In this document: one piece after another, positions 7,507-14,522 of the stretch
Numbering within the stretch: the first letter of the stretch is position 1
Layout of the letters: each line of letters opens with the position of its first letter
NCBI GenBank assembly: GCA_022843945.1
Contig: JALHMR010000041.1
Coordinates: 1-44,065 of the forward strand
Source of the DNA: Rhodospirillaceae bacterium
Lineage (GTDB): Bacteria > Pseudomonadota > Alphaproteobacteria > CACIAM-22H2
DNA length: 44,065 nt
Direction: 5' to 3'
Translations under genes and position numbers: made by a program
The notes under the pieces: model-generated
Seen by the model: the letters and a program-made list of their open reading frames with translations, nothing else
Databases searched by the model: none
Told to the model about the DNA's origin: nothing

Positions 7507-7532
7507 AACTCGCGGGCCGGGCGCGGAGTTCC
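7507..7532 (-). promoter_or_regulatory. Weak EcfG-like promoter of the ligD-like gene
   Basis: On the minus strand, GGAAC (7532-7528), a 17-base spacer and AGTT (7510-7507) give one mismatch to the EcfG consensus. The leader would be only about 10 bases. End-joining genes are under this sigma factor in some rhizobia, but the match is weak. Confidence 0.25.
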
Positions 7533-7590
7533 GAGCGGCGGTCACGCTCAAGCAGAAGGCTGATTGCGGGGCGTAATTTGCGGCCACGTT

Positions 7591-7615
7591 GGAACGGGCT
7601 TCGCCCCACTCCGTT
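7591..7615 (+). promoter_or_regulatory. EcfG promoter of the small secreted protein
   Basis: GGAAC (7591-7595), a 16-base spacer and CGTT (7612-7615) match the EcfG consensus exactly. Transcription would begin near 7622, about 36 bases before the ATG at 7658. It is the third perfect site in the first 8 kb. Confidence 0.8.
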
Positions 7616-7657
7616 TGCCCCTCGGTGCGGACGTATCAGAATCTCATGAGGTGAAAA

Positions 7658-8077
7658 ATGTATAAGTCTATGATGACAGTTGCTGCGGCGATGCTGGTCA
7701 GCAGCGTGGCCATGGCGCAGACGACGACCCCGGCGCGGCCGTCGCAGAATCCCGGCCCGACGACACCGCCGGCTGGCTCCCAGCAGCAGACACAGCAGGC
7801 GCCGCAGAACCAGAACTGCCAGCAGATCACCGACGCGGCCAAGCGGACGGCGTGCCTGAACAGCGCACAGACCGGCACGGGTTCGGGCAGCATGTCGACC
7901 GGCAGCCCGCCGAGCGGCAGCTCGCCGAGCGGCACCACGGGCAGCGGCGCGACGGGTTCGGGTTCGGGCAGCTCGGCCCCCTCCGGCTCGATGAATCGCT
8001 CGCCGTCGGGCGGGGCGGGCTCGGGGAGCGGCACCGGATCGGGCACCGGCACCGGCTCGAGCGGCACCACCCGCTAA
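7658..8077 (+). CDS. Small secreted Gly/Ser-rich protein
   Basis: This is a 139-residue product with a Sec signal peptide (residues 1-20, ending SSVAMA before QTTT). The mature part starts Pro/Gln-rich, has a single ordered-looking motif NCQQITDAAKRTACLN with two Cys ten residues apart, and ends in about 70 residues of almost pure Gly/Ser/Thr/Pro. The C-x-x-I-x-D-x3-R-x2-C spacing recalls short motifs in several secreted proteins, but no family is assigned. The ATG at 7658 has GAGGTGAAAA just before it. A perfect EcfG promoter lies upstream and a perfect 12-bp terminator hairpin downstream, so it is a single-gene unit of the general stress response. The low-complexity tail would be flexible and possibly surface-exposed. 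Confidence 0.8.
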   Translation: MYKSMMTVAAAMLVSSVAMAQTTTPARPSQNPGPTTPPAGSQQQTQQAPQNQNCQQITDAAKRTACLNSAQTGTGSGSMSTGSPPSGSSPSGTTGSGATGSGSGSSAPSGSMNRSPSGGAGSGSGTGSGTGTGSSGTTR

Positions 8078-8100
8078 ACAGCTTCCCTTCTCGTCGTGGG

Positions 8101-8130
8101 AACGGCCAGGTCGCTGACCTGGCCGTTTTC
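8101..8130 (+). terminator. Intrinsic terminator after the secreted protein
   Basis: A perfect 12-bp stem (8101-8112 with 8116-8127) around a 3-base loop is followed by TTC, with TTTT at 8126-8129. It stands 23 bases after the stop codon. Confidence 0.85.
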
Positions 8131-8320
8131 ACATGCGCGGGCCGTCCGGCCGGCGCGGAAGCGCGGGGCCGTCGCGGCGGGCCCGATGTGCAAAAAGGCC
8201 GGCGTCAAGCGGTTTTCCGGCGCTGCGGCCGATTGACAGCGGCAGCGGCGCGAGCGAGGAATTACGCGTGAAACTTGGGGCCCCGACTCGGGAGCGTCCA
8301 AAAACCATAATGAGGAACCT

Positions 8321-8599
8321 ATGCCCGTCGTTACCCTGAAGCACCTCGCCGCCGGCATCGCCGAGAAGCAGGAACTTCCGAAGAAGCAAGTCCTGGAGCT
8401 CCTGGACAGCTTCGTCGAGTCACTGACTCGCAACCTGAAGAAGGGTGAAAAGATCCGCATCCCGGGTCTCGGCATCTTCGTCGTCGCCAAGCGCGCCGCG
8501 CGCATGGGCCGTAACCCGGCTACCGGCGAGCCGATCAAGATCAAGGCGAGCAAGAAGGTCCGCTTCCGCCCCGCCAAGGACCTCAAGGAAGCGGTCTGA
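8321..8599 (+). CDS. HU/IHF family nucleoid DNA-binding protein
   Basis: This is a 92-residue histone-like protein. The two N-terminal helices (LKHLAAGIAEKQ, KKQVLELLDSFVESLTRNLKKGEKIRIPGLGIF) are followed by the beta-arm region, where RMGRNPATGEPIKIKASKKVRFRPAKDLKEAV matches the HU signature with the arm Pro in RNPATGE. It would bend DNA as a dimer. The ATG at 8321 has TGAGGAAC upstream. A TTGACA at 8233-8238 could be a -35 element, but no good -10 follows at the usual spacing. It stands alone between two intrinsic terminators or terminator-like hairpins. The small N-terminal differences from canonical HU do not allow a choice between HU and IHF subunits. Confidence 0.93.
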   Translation: MPVVTLKHLAAGIAEKQELPKKQVLELLDSFVESLTRNLKKGEKIRIPGLGIFVVAKRAARMGRNPATGEPIKIKASKKVRFRPAKDLKEAV

Positions 8600-8705
8600 C
8601 CGTCGTCTGGCGGCATTCGCCGCCGCAGGCGATGAGCGGCACTTGCTGGGTCAGGGCAAGTTGACCGACCTCCTCCTGCGGGGAGATGCGAGGCTGGACC
8701 ATGCA

Positions 8706-8884
8706 AAGGCGTGCGCGCTGCCCTTCGGGTCGGTGTGCACGCCCTTCGCTTTCTCAGGCCCCCGGCCTGTCTGCCGGGAAAGCCCGCCCACGGGGGGCGG
8801 GGCTCCAGCCCCGGGCGAGCGCTCCACCCTCGGCTATCCTACCGTTCTGCACCATACAAACAGGCCGCGCCGCACGGCCTGTTT
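8706..8884. ncRNA. Structured intergenic element, possible RNA gene or repeat
   Basis: Consecutive stems are visible: GGCGTGC (8708-8714) with GCACGCC (8737-8743), whose apex holds CCC-TTC-GGG; CCCGGC (8761-8766) with GCCGGG (8773-8778); GCCCGCCC with GGGCGGGGC (8782-8803); and, overlapping the latter, GGGGCT-CC-AGCCCC (8799-8812). A perfect 10-bp hairpin ends it (8858-8867 with 8875-8884). The strand is unclear. It does not show RNase P, SRP or tmRNA signatures. It could equally be a dispersed repeat. Confidence 0.3.
8858..8884. terminator. Terminator-like hairpin
   Basis: AAACAGGCCG (8858-8867) and CGGCCTGTTT (8875-8884) form a perfect 10-bp stem with a 7-base loop. The A and T runs at the stem base let it act on either strand. 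Confidence 0.45.
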
Positions 8885-9109
8885 CGGCGTTTCCGCAGGA
8901 TGTACCCTGCGCATGGATTGTAGTACGGTGCCGGAGACTAAAGGCTGCCAGGCGCATAAAATGGGCTTCAAAGGCCGCAGTTTTGCGCCATGGCCGGCAG
9001 CCCGGCGGAGAGTTTTGGGGGGTTCAATGGGTTGTCGGTCCGGCCGGAAACAGATGTTCCGCTTGCCGCGCCAGCCAGCCGCCCCGATCAACGTGGGTTT
9101 GGTTTGACG

Positions 9110-9766
9110 ATGGCTAGCGTCCGCGTTCTCCTGACTGAAGACCACCGGCTCGTGCGGGCGAGCCTGCGGTCCCTGCTCGATAATTTTGCCGGGGTCGAGG
9201 TCGTTGCCGAAGCTGGCGACGGGCGTGAGGCGCTCGAGCTGATCGCGCAGCACCGCCCCGAAGTCGTGCTCATGGATATCTCGATGCCGGGCCTGAACGG
9301 CCTGGATGCGACGCGGCGTATCGTCAAGGAACACCCCAAGGTTCGCGTCGTGGTCCTCTCCGCCCATACGCGCGACGATTTCGTGCTGCAGGCCCTGCGT
9401 GCCGGGGCGTCCGGATACGTCCTCAAGGGCTCGACTCCGCGCGAGCTGGAGCTGGCCATCGATTCGGTCTCGCGCGGCGAGCTGTTCCTGAGCCCGGCGA
9501 TTTCAAAGCATGTGATCGAAGGCTATCTCAATCGCGGCGACGAGCAGAAGAGCAGCTCCATCGAGCAGCTGACGCCGCGCCAGCGCGAGATTCTCCAGCT
9601 GATCGCCGAGGGCAAGTCGAGCAAGGAGATCGCGCAGCTTCTCGACGCCAGCGTCAAGACCATCGAATCGCACCGCGCCAGCCTGATGGACCGCCTCGAC
9701 ATTCACGATGTCGCCGGCCTGGTCCGCTACGCCATCCGCCACGGGCTCGTCTCCCCGGAGGAGTGA
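9110..9766 (+). CDS. NarL/LuxR family response regulator
   Basis: This is a 218-residue two-component regulator. The receiver domain (residues 4-120) has the acidic pair in LLTEDH, the phospho-acceptor Asp in VLMDISMPG, the switch Ser in VVLSAHT and Lys in YVLKG. The C-terminal GerE helix-turn-helix starts at LTPRQREILQLIAEGKSSKEIAQLL and continues with SVKTIESHRASLMDRL. It would bind DNA as a phosphorylated dimer. The ATG at 9110 is the natural start, since upstream in-frame sequence does not look like coding sequence. No kinase gene is adjacent; the nearest is the hybrid kinase 2.6 kb downstream, and pairing is unproven. A terminator hairpin follows the stop codon. Confidence 0.92.
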   Translation: MASVRVLLTEDHRLVRASLRSLLDNFAGVEVVAEAGDGREALELIAQHRPEVVLMDISMPGLNGLDATRRIVKEHPKVRVVVLSAHTRDDFVLQALRAGASGYVLKGSTPRELELAIDSVSRGELFLSPAISKHVIEGYLNRGDEQKSSSIEQLTPRQREILQLIAEGKSSKEIAQLLDASVKTIESHRASLMDRLDIHDVAGLVRYAIRHGLVSPEE

Positions 9767-9767
9767 T

Positions 9768-9800
9768 CCGTTCGGGTGCCACTGCCCGAAACGGAGTTTT
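9768..9800 (+). terminator. Intrinsic terminator after the response regulator
   Basis: CCGTTCGGG (9768-9776) pairs with CCCGAAACGG (9785-9794) with one bulged A. The loop is 8 bases and AGTTTT follows. Confidence 0.65.
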
Positions 9801-9986
9801 CCACATACCTCTTTCGGCCTAGCGTTTCCCGTTACCGGGAAGCCCCCGGCAACAAATCGATAAATCCCCCCGCCGGACTCAGGCGCAGCCCGATAAGCCT
9901 GCCTTAGTTCTGCCGCTAAGCTGCATCTCACAAATCGGCGCTGCTTTGCGTCATGTGTATGCCGCAGGGCGGAAGGGACGAGGCGG

Positions 9987-11471
9987 ATGTCGGGCAGGCT
10001 GGTAGTCGTTTCGCACCGCTCGCCGGTGCAGGACGGGAGCAGCGCAGCGGGCCTGGCCGCCATGGCCGACATCGCGGTGGCCGAGGGTGATGCCGGGGCG
10101 CCGGTTCTCTGGTTCGGATGGAGCGGCCGGATCTCGCAGGACCCGACGTCAGTCGTATCGATCCGCCGGGACAGAGCCCTGACCTGTGTCGGCGTCGATC
10201 TGAGCGCCAGCCAGTACGAAGGCCACCTCACCGGATTTTCGCACAGTACCCTGTGGCCGGCGTTTCACGACATGCCGGACCGTATCCGTTTCCACGCCGA
10301 TGATCTGGCGCTTTACCGGGCGGTGAACGGCATGCTGGCGGCTCGTCTGGCGCCGCTGCTGCGGGCGGGTGACCGCTTGTGGATCCACGACTATCACCTC
10401 CTACCGATGGGCTGGATGCTCCGGCAATGCGGGGTCGATGCCCCGCTTGGCTTCTATCTGCACGTTCCTTTTCCCTCGATGGATACCCTTCTCGACCTGC
10501 CCTGGCGCCGCAAGCTCGCCGAAGACCTGTCCGCCTACGACTTCGTCGGCCTGCAAACCCGCCGCGACCTGCTCAACTTCCGCGAGTTCATGCGTCGTGC
10601 GCGCTCGGCCATCGCCACGCGTCGCGACGATAATCGCCTGCAGCGCCAGCCCAGGGCGGCGGTCCTTCCCGTCGGCATCGCCACCCGGGCGACCATGGCC
10701 GCGGCGGACTCCGCCGAGACGAAAGAGCAGTCCGTTCGTTTCTCCCGCTGCCTGCGCGATCGCACGGTCATCGTCGGGTCGGAGCGTCTCGATTACACCA
10801 AGGGCCTCCTGGAGCGTCTCCACGGCTATGAGCGCCTGCTGAGCCGCCGCCCGCATCTGCACGAGCAGGTCAGCCTGGTCCAGGTGACGGCGCCGTCGCG
10901 GTCCGTGGTGCCCGGCTATCTCGAATTGCGCGAGGCGCAAAAGACCTACGGGCAGCAGATCAATGATCGCTTCGGCGCCCGCGGCTGGATGCCGCTCTAT
11001 GACATCTACGGCTCGCTCAGTGCCACCTCGCTGGCGGCGCTGTATCGCGGAGCCCGTGTAGGCCTGTTCACGCCGCTGCGCGATGGCGCCAGCCTGATGG
11101 CCAAGAAATACGTGGCGAGCCAGGACCCAAGAGACCCGGGCGTCCTGGTGCTCTCGCGGCATGCCGGGGCGGCGGAGCAGCTGACCGAGGCGCTGCTCGT
11201 CGATCCGTCGGACCCCGACCAGATCGCCGACGCCATTCACCAGGCGCTCGAGTTGCCGCTCGGCGAACGGCAGGACCGCTGGCGGCGCATGATGGTCAAG
11301 CTTCTCCATCACGACGCTCTACAGTGGCACTCCGGCTTCGTCGACGCGCTGTGCCAGGCCCACCGCTTGGCCGGAGCCCGGGACGAGGCGGCGCTCGAGG
11401 CCTTCGCGGTGCCCGGCCTCACCGACCAGCCTGGCCTGCTCAACGCGGCCGTGGCCTTTCCGGTCCCATGA
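9987..11471 (+). CDS. otsA: Trehalose-6-phosphate synthase (GT20)
   Basis: This 494-residue cytoplasmic enzyme makes trehalose-6-phosphate from UDP-glucose and glucose-6-phosphate. Family motifs are WFGWSG, IHDYHLLPMGWMLR, GFYLHVPFPS, SERLDYTKGLLERL and TPLRDGASLMAKKYVASQ, with LVLSRHAGAAEQL near the C-terminus. The N-terminal loop reads VVVSHRSP where typical OtsA has V-S-N-R: the Arg that contacts the sugar phosphate is kept, the Asn is replaced by His, and the following Gly-Gly-Leu is Ala-Gly-Leu. Activity is still likely but not certain. GAGG lies close to the ATG. No otsB is nearby. The stop overlaps the start of a cell-wall hydrolase gene (ATGA), so the two are translationally coupled. 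A 220-base promoter region precedes it, without an EcfG site. Confidence 0.9.
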   Translation: MSGRLVVVSHRSPVQDGSSAAGLAAMADIAVAEGDAGAPVLWFGWSGRISQDPTSVVSIRRDRALTCVGVDLSASQYEGHLTGFSHSTLWPAFHDMPDRIRFHADDLALYRAVNGMLAARLAPLLRAGDRLWIHDYHLLPMGWMLRQCGVDAPLGFYLHVPFPSMDTLLDLPWRRKLAEDLSAYDFVGLQTRRDLLNFREFMRRARSAIATRRDDNRLQRQPRAAVLPVGIATRATMAAADSAETKEQSVRFSRCLRDRTVIVGSERLDYTKGLLERLHGYERLLSRRPHLHEQVSLVQVTAPSRSVVPGYLELREAQKTYGQQINDRFGARGWMPLYDIYGSLSATSLAALYRGARVGLFTPLRDGASLMAKKYVASQDPRDPGVLVLSRHAGAAEQLTEALLVDPSDPDQIADAIHQALELPLGERQDRWRRMMVKLLHHDALQWHSGFVDALCQAHRLAGARDEAALEAFAVPGLTDQPGLLNAAVAFPVP

Positions 11472-12025
11472 TTCGAGCCGGCGCGGCGACGTTGAAAACC
11501 CGGAGCAGCTTCGTGCTTGCCGCGCTGGGTGTCGCTCTGATGCTCGCGGCCGGGCCCGCGGCGGCCAGCTCCGGTGACGAGCGTGACCTGAATTGCCTGG
11601 CTCTCAACGTCTACCATGAGGCCCGTAACCAGCCTCTCGAAGGTCAGCTGGCGGTGGCGCATGTGACGCTGAACCGACTCGACGACCCGTCGTTTCCCTC
11701 GACGATCTGCGATGTGGTGTTTCGGAACCGGCATTTCTCGTGGACCAACGATCCGGCCAAGCGGTCGGAGTATCCGCGTGAAGCGGCTGCCTGGGAAACC
11801 GCCCGGCGTGTGGCGCAGATTGCCTTGGCCGATCGCGACGGCGACCCCGTCCAGGGCAGCACCTATTTTCATCTCGCCGGCATTTCCCCCGATTGGGCAA
11901 CGTCGCTGCAGCGGATCCGGCAGATCGGCGACCATGTTTTTTACGCCCGTGCTAGCCTGCGCAGCCCGCGCCGCATGGCCTCGAAGCGTGACGATGAGCA
12001 GCGGGTCGAGGTGGCGACCGATTGA
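11468..12025 (+). CDS. Secreted SleB-like cell wall hydrolase
   Basis: This is a 185-residue exported protein. Residues 1-34 form a signal peptide (basic start, hydrophobic run FVLAALGVALMLAAG, cleavage after AAA). The mature protein is a Hydrolase_2 (SleB-type) domain: LNCLALNVYHEARNQPLEGQLAVAHVTLNRL carries the catalytic Glu in the 'EAR' motif, followed by STICDVVF and FSWTND, and a conserved YFH near the C-terminus. Family members cleave peptidoglycan glycan strands. The ATG at 11468 overlaps the otsA stop (ATGA), the only sensible start before the signal peptide. Coupling to trehalose synthesis suggests wall remodelling under osmotic or desiccation stress, which is inference. Confidence 0.85.
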   Translation: MIRAGAATLKTRSSFVLAALGVALMLAAGPAAASSGDERDLNCLALNVYHEARNQPLEGQLAVAHVTLNRLDDPSFPSTICDVVFRNRHFSWTNDPAKRSEYPREAAAWETARRVAQIALADRDGDPVQGSTYFHLAGISPDWATSLQRIRQIGDHVFYARASLRSPRRMASKRDDEQRVEVATD

Positions 12026-12169
12026 TCGCCGCTGAGGTGGCTGCTGGCGGCGTTATGCCGTTGGAGTGTGGGTGGTTTCCGGGCTGCCTCTAGGGGTTTC
12101 ACCGGATAAGGCCCCGCTGACGCTCATGGCTAAGATTGCCGACCGGTCGCGGTCGATGGCAATGCGCGG

Positions 12170-12256
12170 TCACGGGGGCGGGTCGGGTTTGCTCCGGTCG
12201 CGCGCGGCGGACGACTCTCCCGGGTATTCGTCCACGATGGGATTCGGTCTGTCCAT
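12170..12256 (-). CDS. Possible 28-residue small protein
   Basis: This is a short frame, MDRPNPIVDEYPG... ending KPDPPP, with a strong ribosome binding site (GGGGAGGA, about 8 bases before the ATG). It is hydrophilic and Pro/Asp-rich with no membrane segment. It lies antisense in the 297-base spacer before the hybrid kinase. The strong ribosome site is the only support, and no family is recognised. Confidence 0.4.
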   Translation of the reverse strand: MDRPNPIVDEYPGESSAARDRSKPDPPP

Positions 12257-12322
12257 GCGCGCATTCCTCCCCGTAATGGTCGGCGATAAAGGCCCACGGC
12301 AGGGTAAGCTGCGGGAACGGGA

Positions 12323-14455
12323 ATGGTGGTAGCGGGGTTTGACCGTGCGGGCATTGAGGGACCAGTGACAGGTGTCGTGGCGGCAGAGATGCCTGAGCTC
12401 AGCATCGTCATCGACGACGATGAGGACGAAGCCGCGATCAAGGCGAGCATCCTGCTGGTTGATGACAAGCCGCAGAACCTGCTCGTCCTGGCGGAGATGC
12501 TGGCAGGGCTGAACCAGAACGTCGTGCAGGCGCGATCCGGTTCGGAAGCGCTCCACTGCCTTCTCCGCGAGGATTTCGCGCTCATCCTGATCGACATCAA
12601 GATGCCGGACATGGACGGTTATGAGCTGGCGGCGCTGATCCGTGACCGGCAGCGCTCCCGTCACGTGCCGATCATCTTCAGCACCGCGGCCCGCCAGGAG
12701 GACGAAGATATCTCGCGCGGCTATGCCCTCGGTGCGGTGGACTATGTGTTCAAGCCCATCGACCCCGTCGTTCTGCGCGCCAAGGTCTTGGTTTTCGTCG
12801 ACCTGTTCAAGAAGACAGAAGCTATCCGGCGAAAGGCCGAGACCCAGCGCAAGTTACAAGTCGAATATCTCCTGGCGCGCGCCGAGAAGCTCGAGGCGGA
12901 GCGGGCCCTGCGCCAGATCGAGGAGCGCCAGGCCCTGATCATCCGGTCGCTGCCCATCGCGCTCTATACCGCCGACCTCAAGGGGCGGTTTTCCGGTCCG
13001 CGTTTCCTGAGCGAGCGCATCGCCGCTTCGGTCGGCTTTGACGCGACGACTTTCATCGACGACCCCGATCTCTGGACGTCGCGCATCCACGCCGACGATC
13101 TGCCTCGTGTGCTCGCCGACCTCGATGTGGTGATCAGCGGCGGCACGCCGGCCACCGAGTACCGCTGGCGCTGCGCCGACGGGTCGGAGCGTGTGTTCCT
13201 CGACCAGGGCGTGCTGCTGCGCGATGCCGATGGCGCCCCCAAGGAGATCCTCGGGACCTGTCTCGACGTCACCGACCGGCGGCGGCTCGAGCAGCAGCTC
13301 CTGCAGTCCCAGAAGATGGAGGCGCTCGGCCAGCTCACCGGTGGCATCGCGCATGACTTCAACAACATGCTCAGCGTCGTGATCTGGAATCTCGACCGCG
13401 TGGCGCAGTCGATTCCCGAGGGCAAGCTGCGCGACCAGGCGCAGCTGGCGATGAGCGGCGCGCTCAACTGCGCCGAGCTGACGCGCCAGCTCCTGACCTT
13501 CGCCCGCCACCAGCCCGACCAGCCGAAGATCCTCCGCCTGCCGGAGCTCGGCGCGCGGGTGGGCAAGCTGCTCGGTCCGGTGATCGGCAAGCACATCAAG
13601 ATCGACATCCGCATGGCCGACTGCATCTGGCCGATCTACGCGGATCCGGCGCGCGTCGAATCGGCGCTGCTCAACCTGGCGATCAACGGCCGCGACGCCA
13701 TGGAGAATGGTGGCACGCTGATCATCGAGGGCGCCAACGTGCCGCGCGGCATGCTCGATGTCGATCCCACCGCCGACTACGTGGCGCTGTGCATCGCCGA
13801 CGACGGGGTCGGCATGAGCCAGGACGTCATCGAGCGGGCCTTCGAGCCGTTCTATACGACGAAGGGACCAGGCGAAGGCACCGGCCTGGGCCTGAGCATG
13901 GTCTACAGCTTCGCCAAGCAGGCGCGCGGCCATGTGAAGATCGAGAGCCAGGTCGGCCTCGGCACCACGGTGCGCATCTATCTGCCGCGCTGCCTCGACG
14001 TGCCGGCGGAAACCGAGGCGGGCGAGGGGGATGCCGATTTGAAGCCCGGCAAGGCGCGCATGGTGCTGGTGGTCGAGGACGACACCGATGTCCGGGGCAT
14101 GACCGTGGCGCGCCTCAACGAGTTCGGCTACCGCGTGCGCGAGGCGGATTGCGGGGCCGCCGCCCTCAGATCGCTCAAGGACGAAGGGCCGGTCGATCTG
14201 CTGTTCACCGACGTGGTCATGCCCGGCGGCATGAGCGGCCTCGACCTGGCGCGCCGTGCGGTCCAGCTGCAGCCGGCGATGAAGGTGATCTTCACCTCGG
14301 GCTACGCCTCATCGTTCCACCGGGCGGACGAGGAGCTCGGCGAGCTGCTGCAGAAGCCCTATTCGGACGAGGATCTGCGGGCCGCGCTGCGGCGGGCCCT
14401 GGTCGGCGCTGCAACCAAGCGGGCCGCGCGCCCGCGTTTCGGACAGAGCGTCTAG
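12323..14455 (+). CDS. Hybrid sensor histidine kinase (REC-PAS-HisKA-HATPase-REC)
   Basis: This is a 710-residue soluble kinase with no membrane segments. An N-terminal receiver (residues about 42-160; ILLVDD, phospho-acceptor D91 in LIDIKMP, VFKPID) leads to a short coiled coil, then a PAS domain (about 205-325, ending in the usual 'GTCLDVTDRRRLEQQL'), the dimerisation domain with phospho-His H344 (GGIAHDFNNML), the ATP-binding domain (NLAINGRDAM, DDGVGM, FYTTKGPGEGTGLGLSMVYSF) and a second receiver (VVEDD, D630 in LFTDVVMPGG, LQKPY). Ribosome sites are weak; the ATG at 12389 is an alternative start. GGAAC-N17-GGTT at 12314-12339 is a poor EcfG-like match that would require the later start. 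No partner regulator is adjacent. Confidence 0.9.
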   Translation: MVVAGFDRAGIEGPVTGVVAAEMPELSIVIDDDEDEAAIKASILLVDDKPQNLLVLAEMLAGLNQNVVQARSGSEALHCLLREDFALILIDIKMPDMDGYELAALIRDRQRSRHVPIIFSTAARQEDEDISRGYALGAVDYVFKPIDPVVLRAKVLVFVDLFKKTEAIRRKAETQRKLQVEYLLARAEKLEAERALRQIEERQALIIRSLPIALYTADLKGRFSGPRFLSERIAASVGFDATTFIDDPDLWTSRIHADDLPRVLADLDVVISGGTPATEYRWRCADGSERVFLDQGVLLRDADGAPKEILGTCLDVTDRRRLEQQLLQSQKMEALGQLTGGIAHDFNNMLSVVIWNLDRVAQSIPEGKLRDQAQLAMSGALNCAELTRQLLTFARHQPDQPKILRLPELGARVGKLLGPVIGKHIKIDIRMADCIWPIYADPARVESALLNLAINGRDAMENGGTLIIEGANVPRGMLDVDPTADYVALCIADDGVGMSQDVIERAFEPFYTTKGPGEGTGLGLSMVYSFAKQARGHVKIESQVGLGTTVRIYLPRCLDVPAETEAGEGDADLKPGKARMVLVVEDDTDVRGMTVARLNEFGYRVREADCGAAALRSLKDEGPVDLLFTDVVMPGGMSGLDLARRAVQLQPAMKVIFTSGYASSFHRADEELGELLQKPYSDEDLRAALRRALVGAATKRAARPRFGQSV

Positions 14456-14522
14456 GACCTTCCTGGACGGGAAGGTTGAGGGGAGCAGTCCGGGCTTCGC
14501 CTTGACGAAATGTCGCGTTAGC

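Larger units (their letters stand above)
8600..9109. other. Long intergenic region between HU-like gene and response regulator
   Basis: These 510 bases contain no convincing gene. Frames that stay open across it are shadows without ribosome sites. The part 8700-8884 is packed with inverted repeats (described separately). The remaining 225 bases before the response regulator hold only an imperfect GGAA/TTCC palindrome near 9047-9060. Confidence 0.6.

Noticed and set aside
8233-8264. TTGACA as a sigma-70-type promoter of the HU-like gene
   Set aside because: The -35 is perfect but no recognisable -10 lies at 16-18 bases; kept only as a remark.
8600-8900. RNase P, SRP or tmRNA gene in the intergenic region
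   Set aside because: None of the conserved core sequences of these RNAs can be found; the region is only structurally suggestive.
9047-9062. GGAAACAGATGTTCC as a binding site for the response regulator
   Set aside because: The repeat is imperfect and short, with no second copy seen.
12066-12332. 88-codon frame before the hybrid kinase
   Set aside because: It lacks a ribosome site, has low-complexity composition, and overlaps the more plausible minus-strand small ORF.
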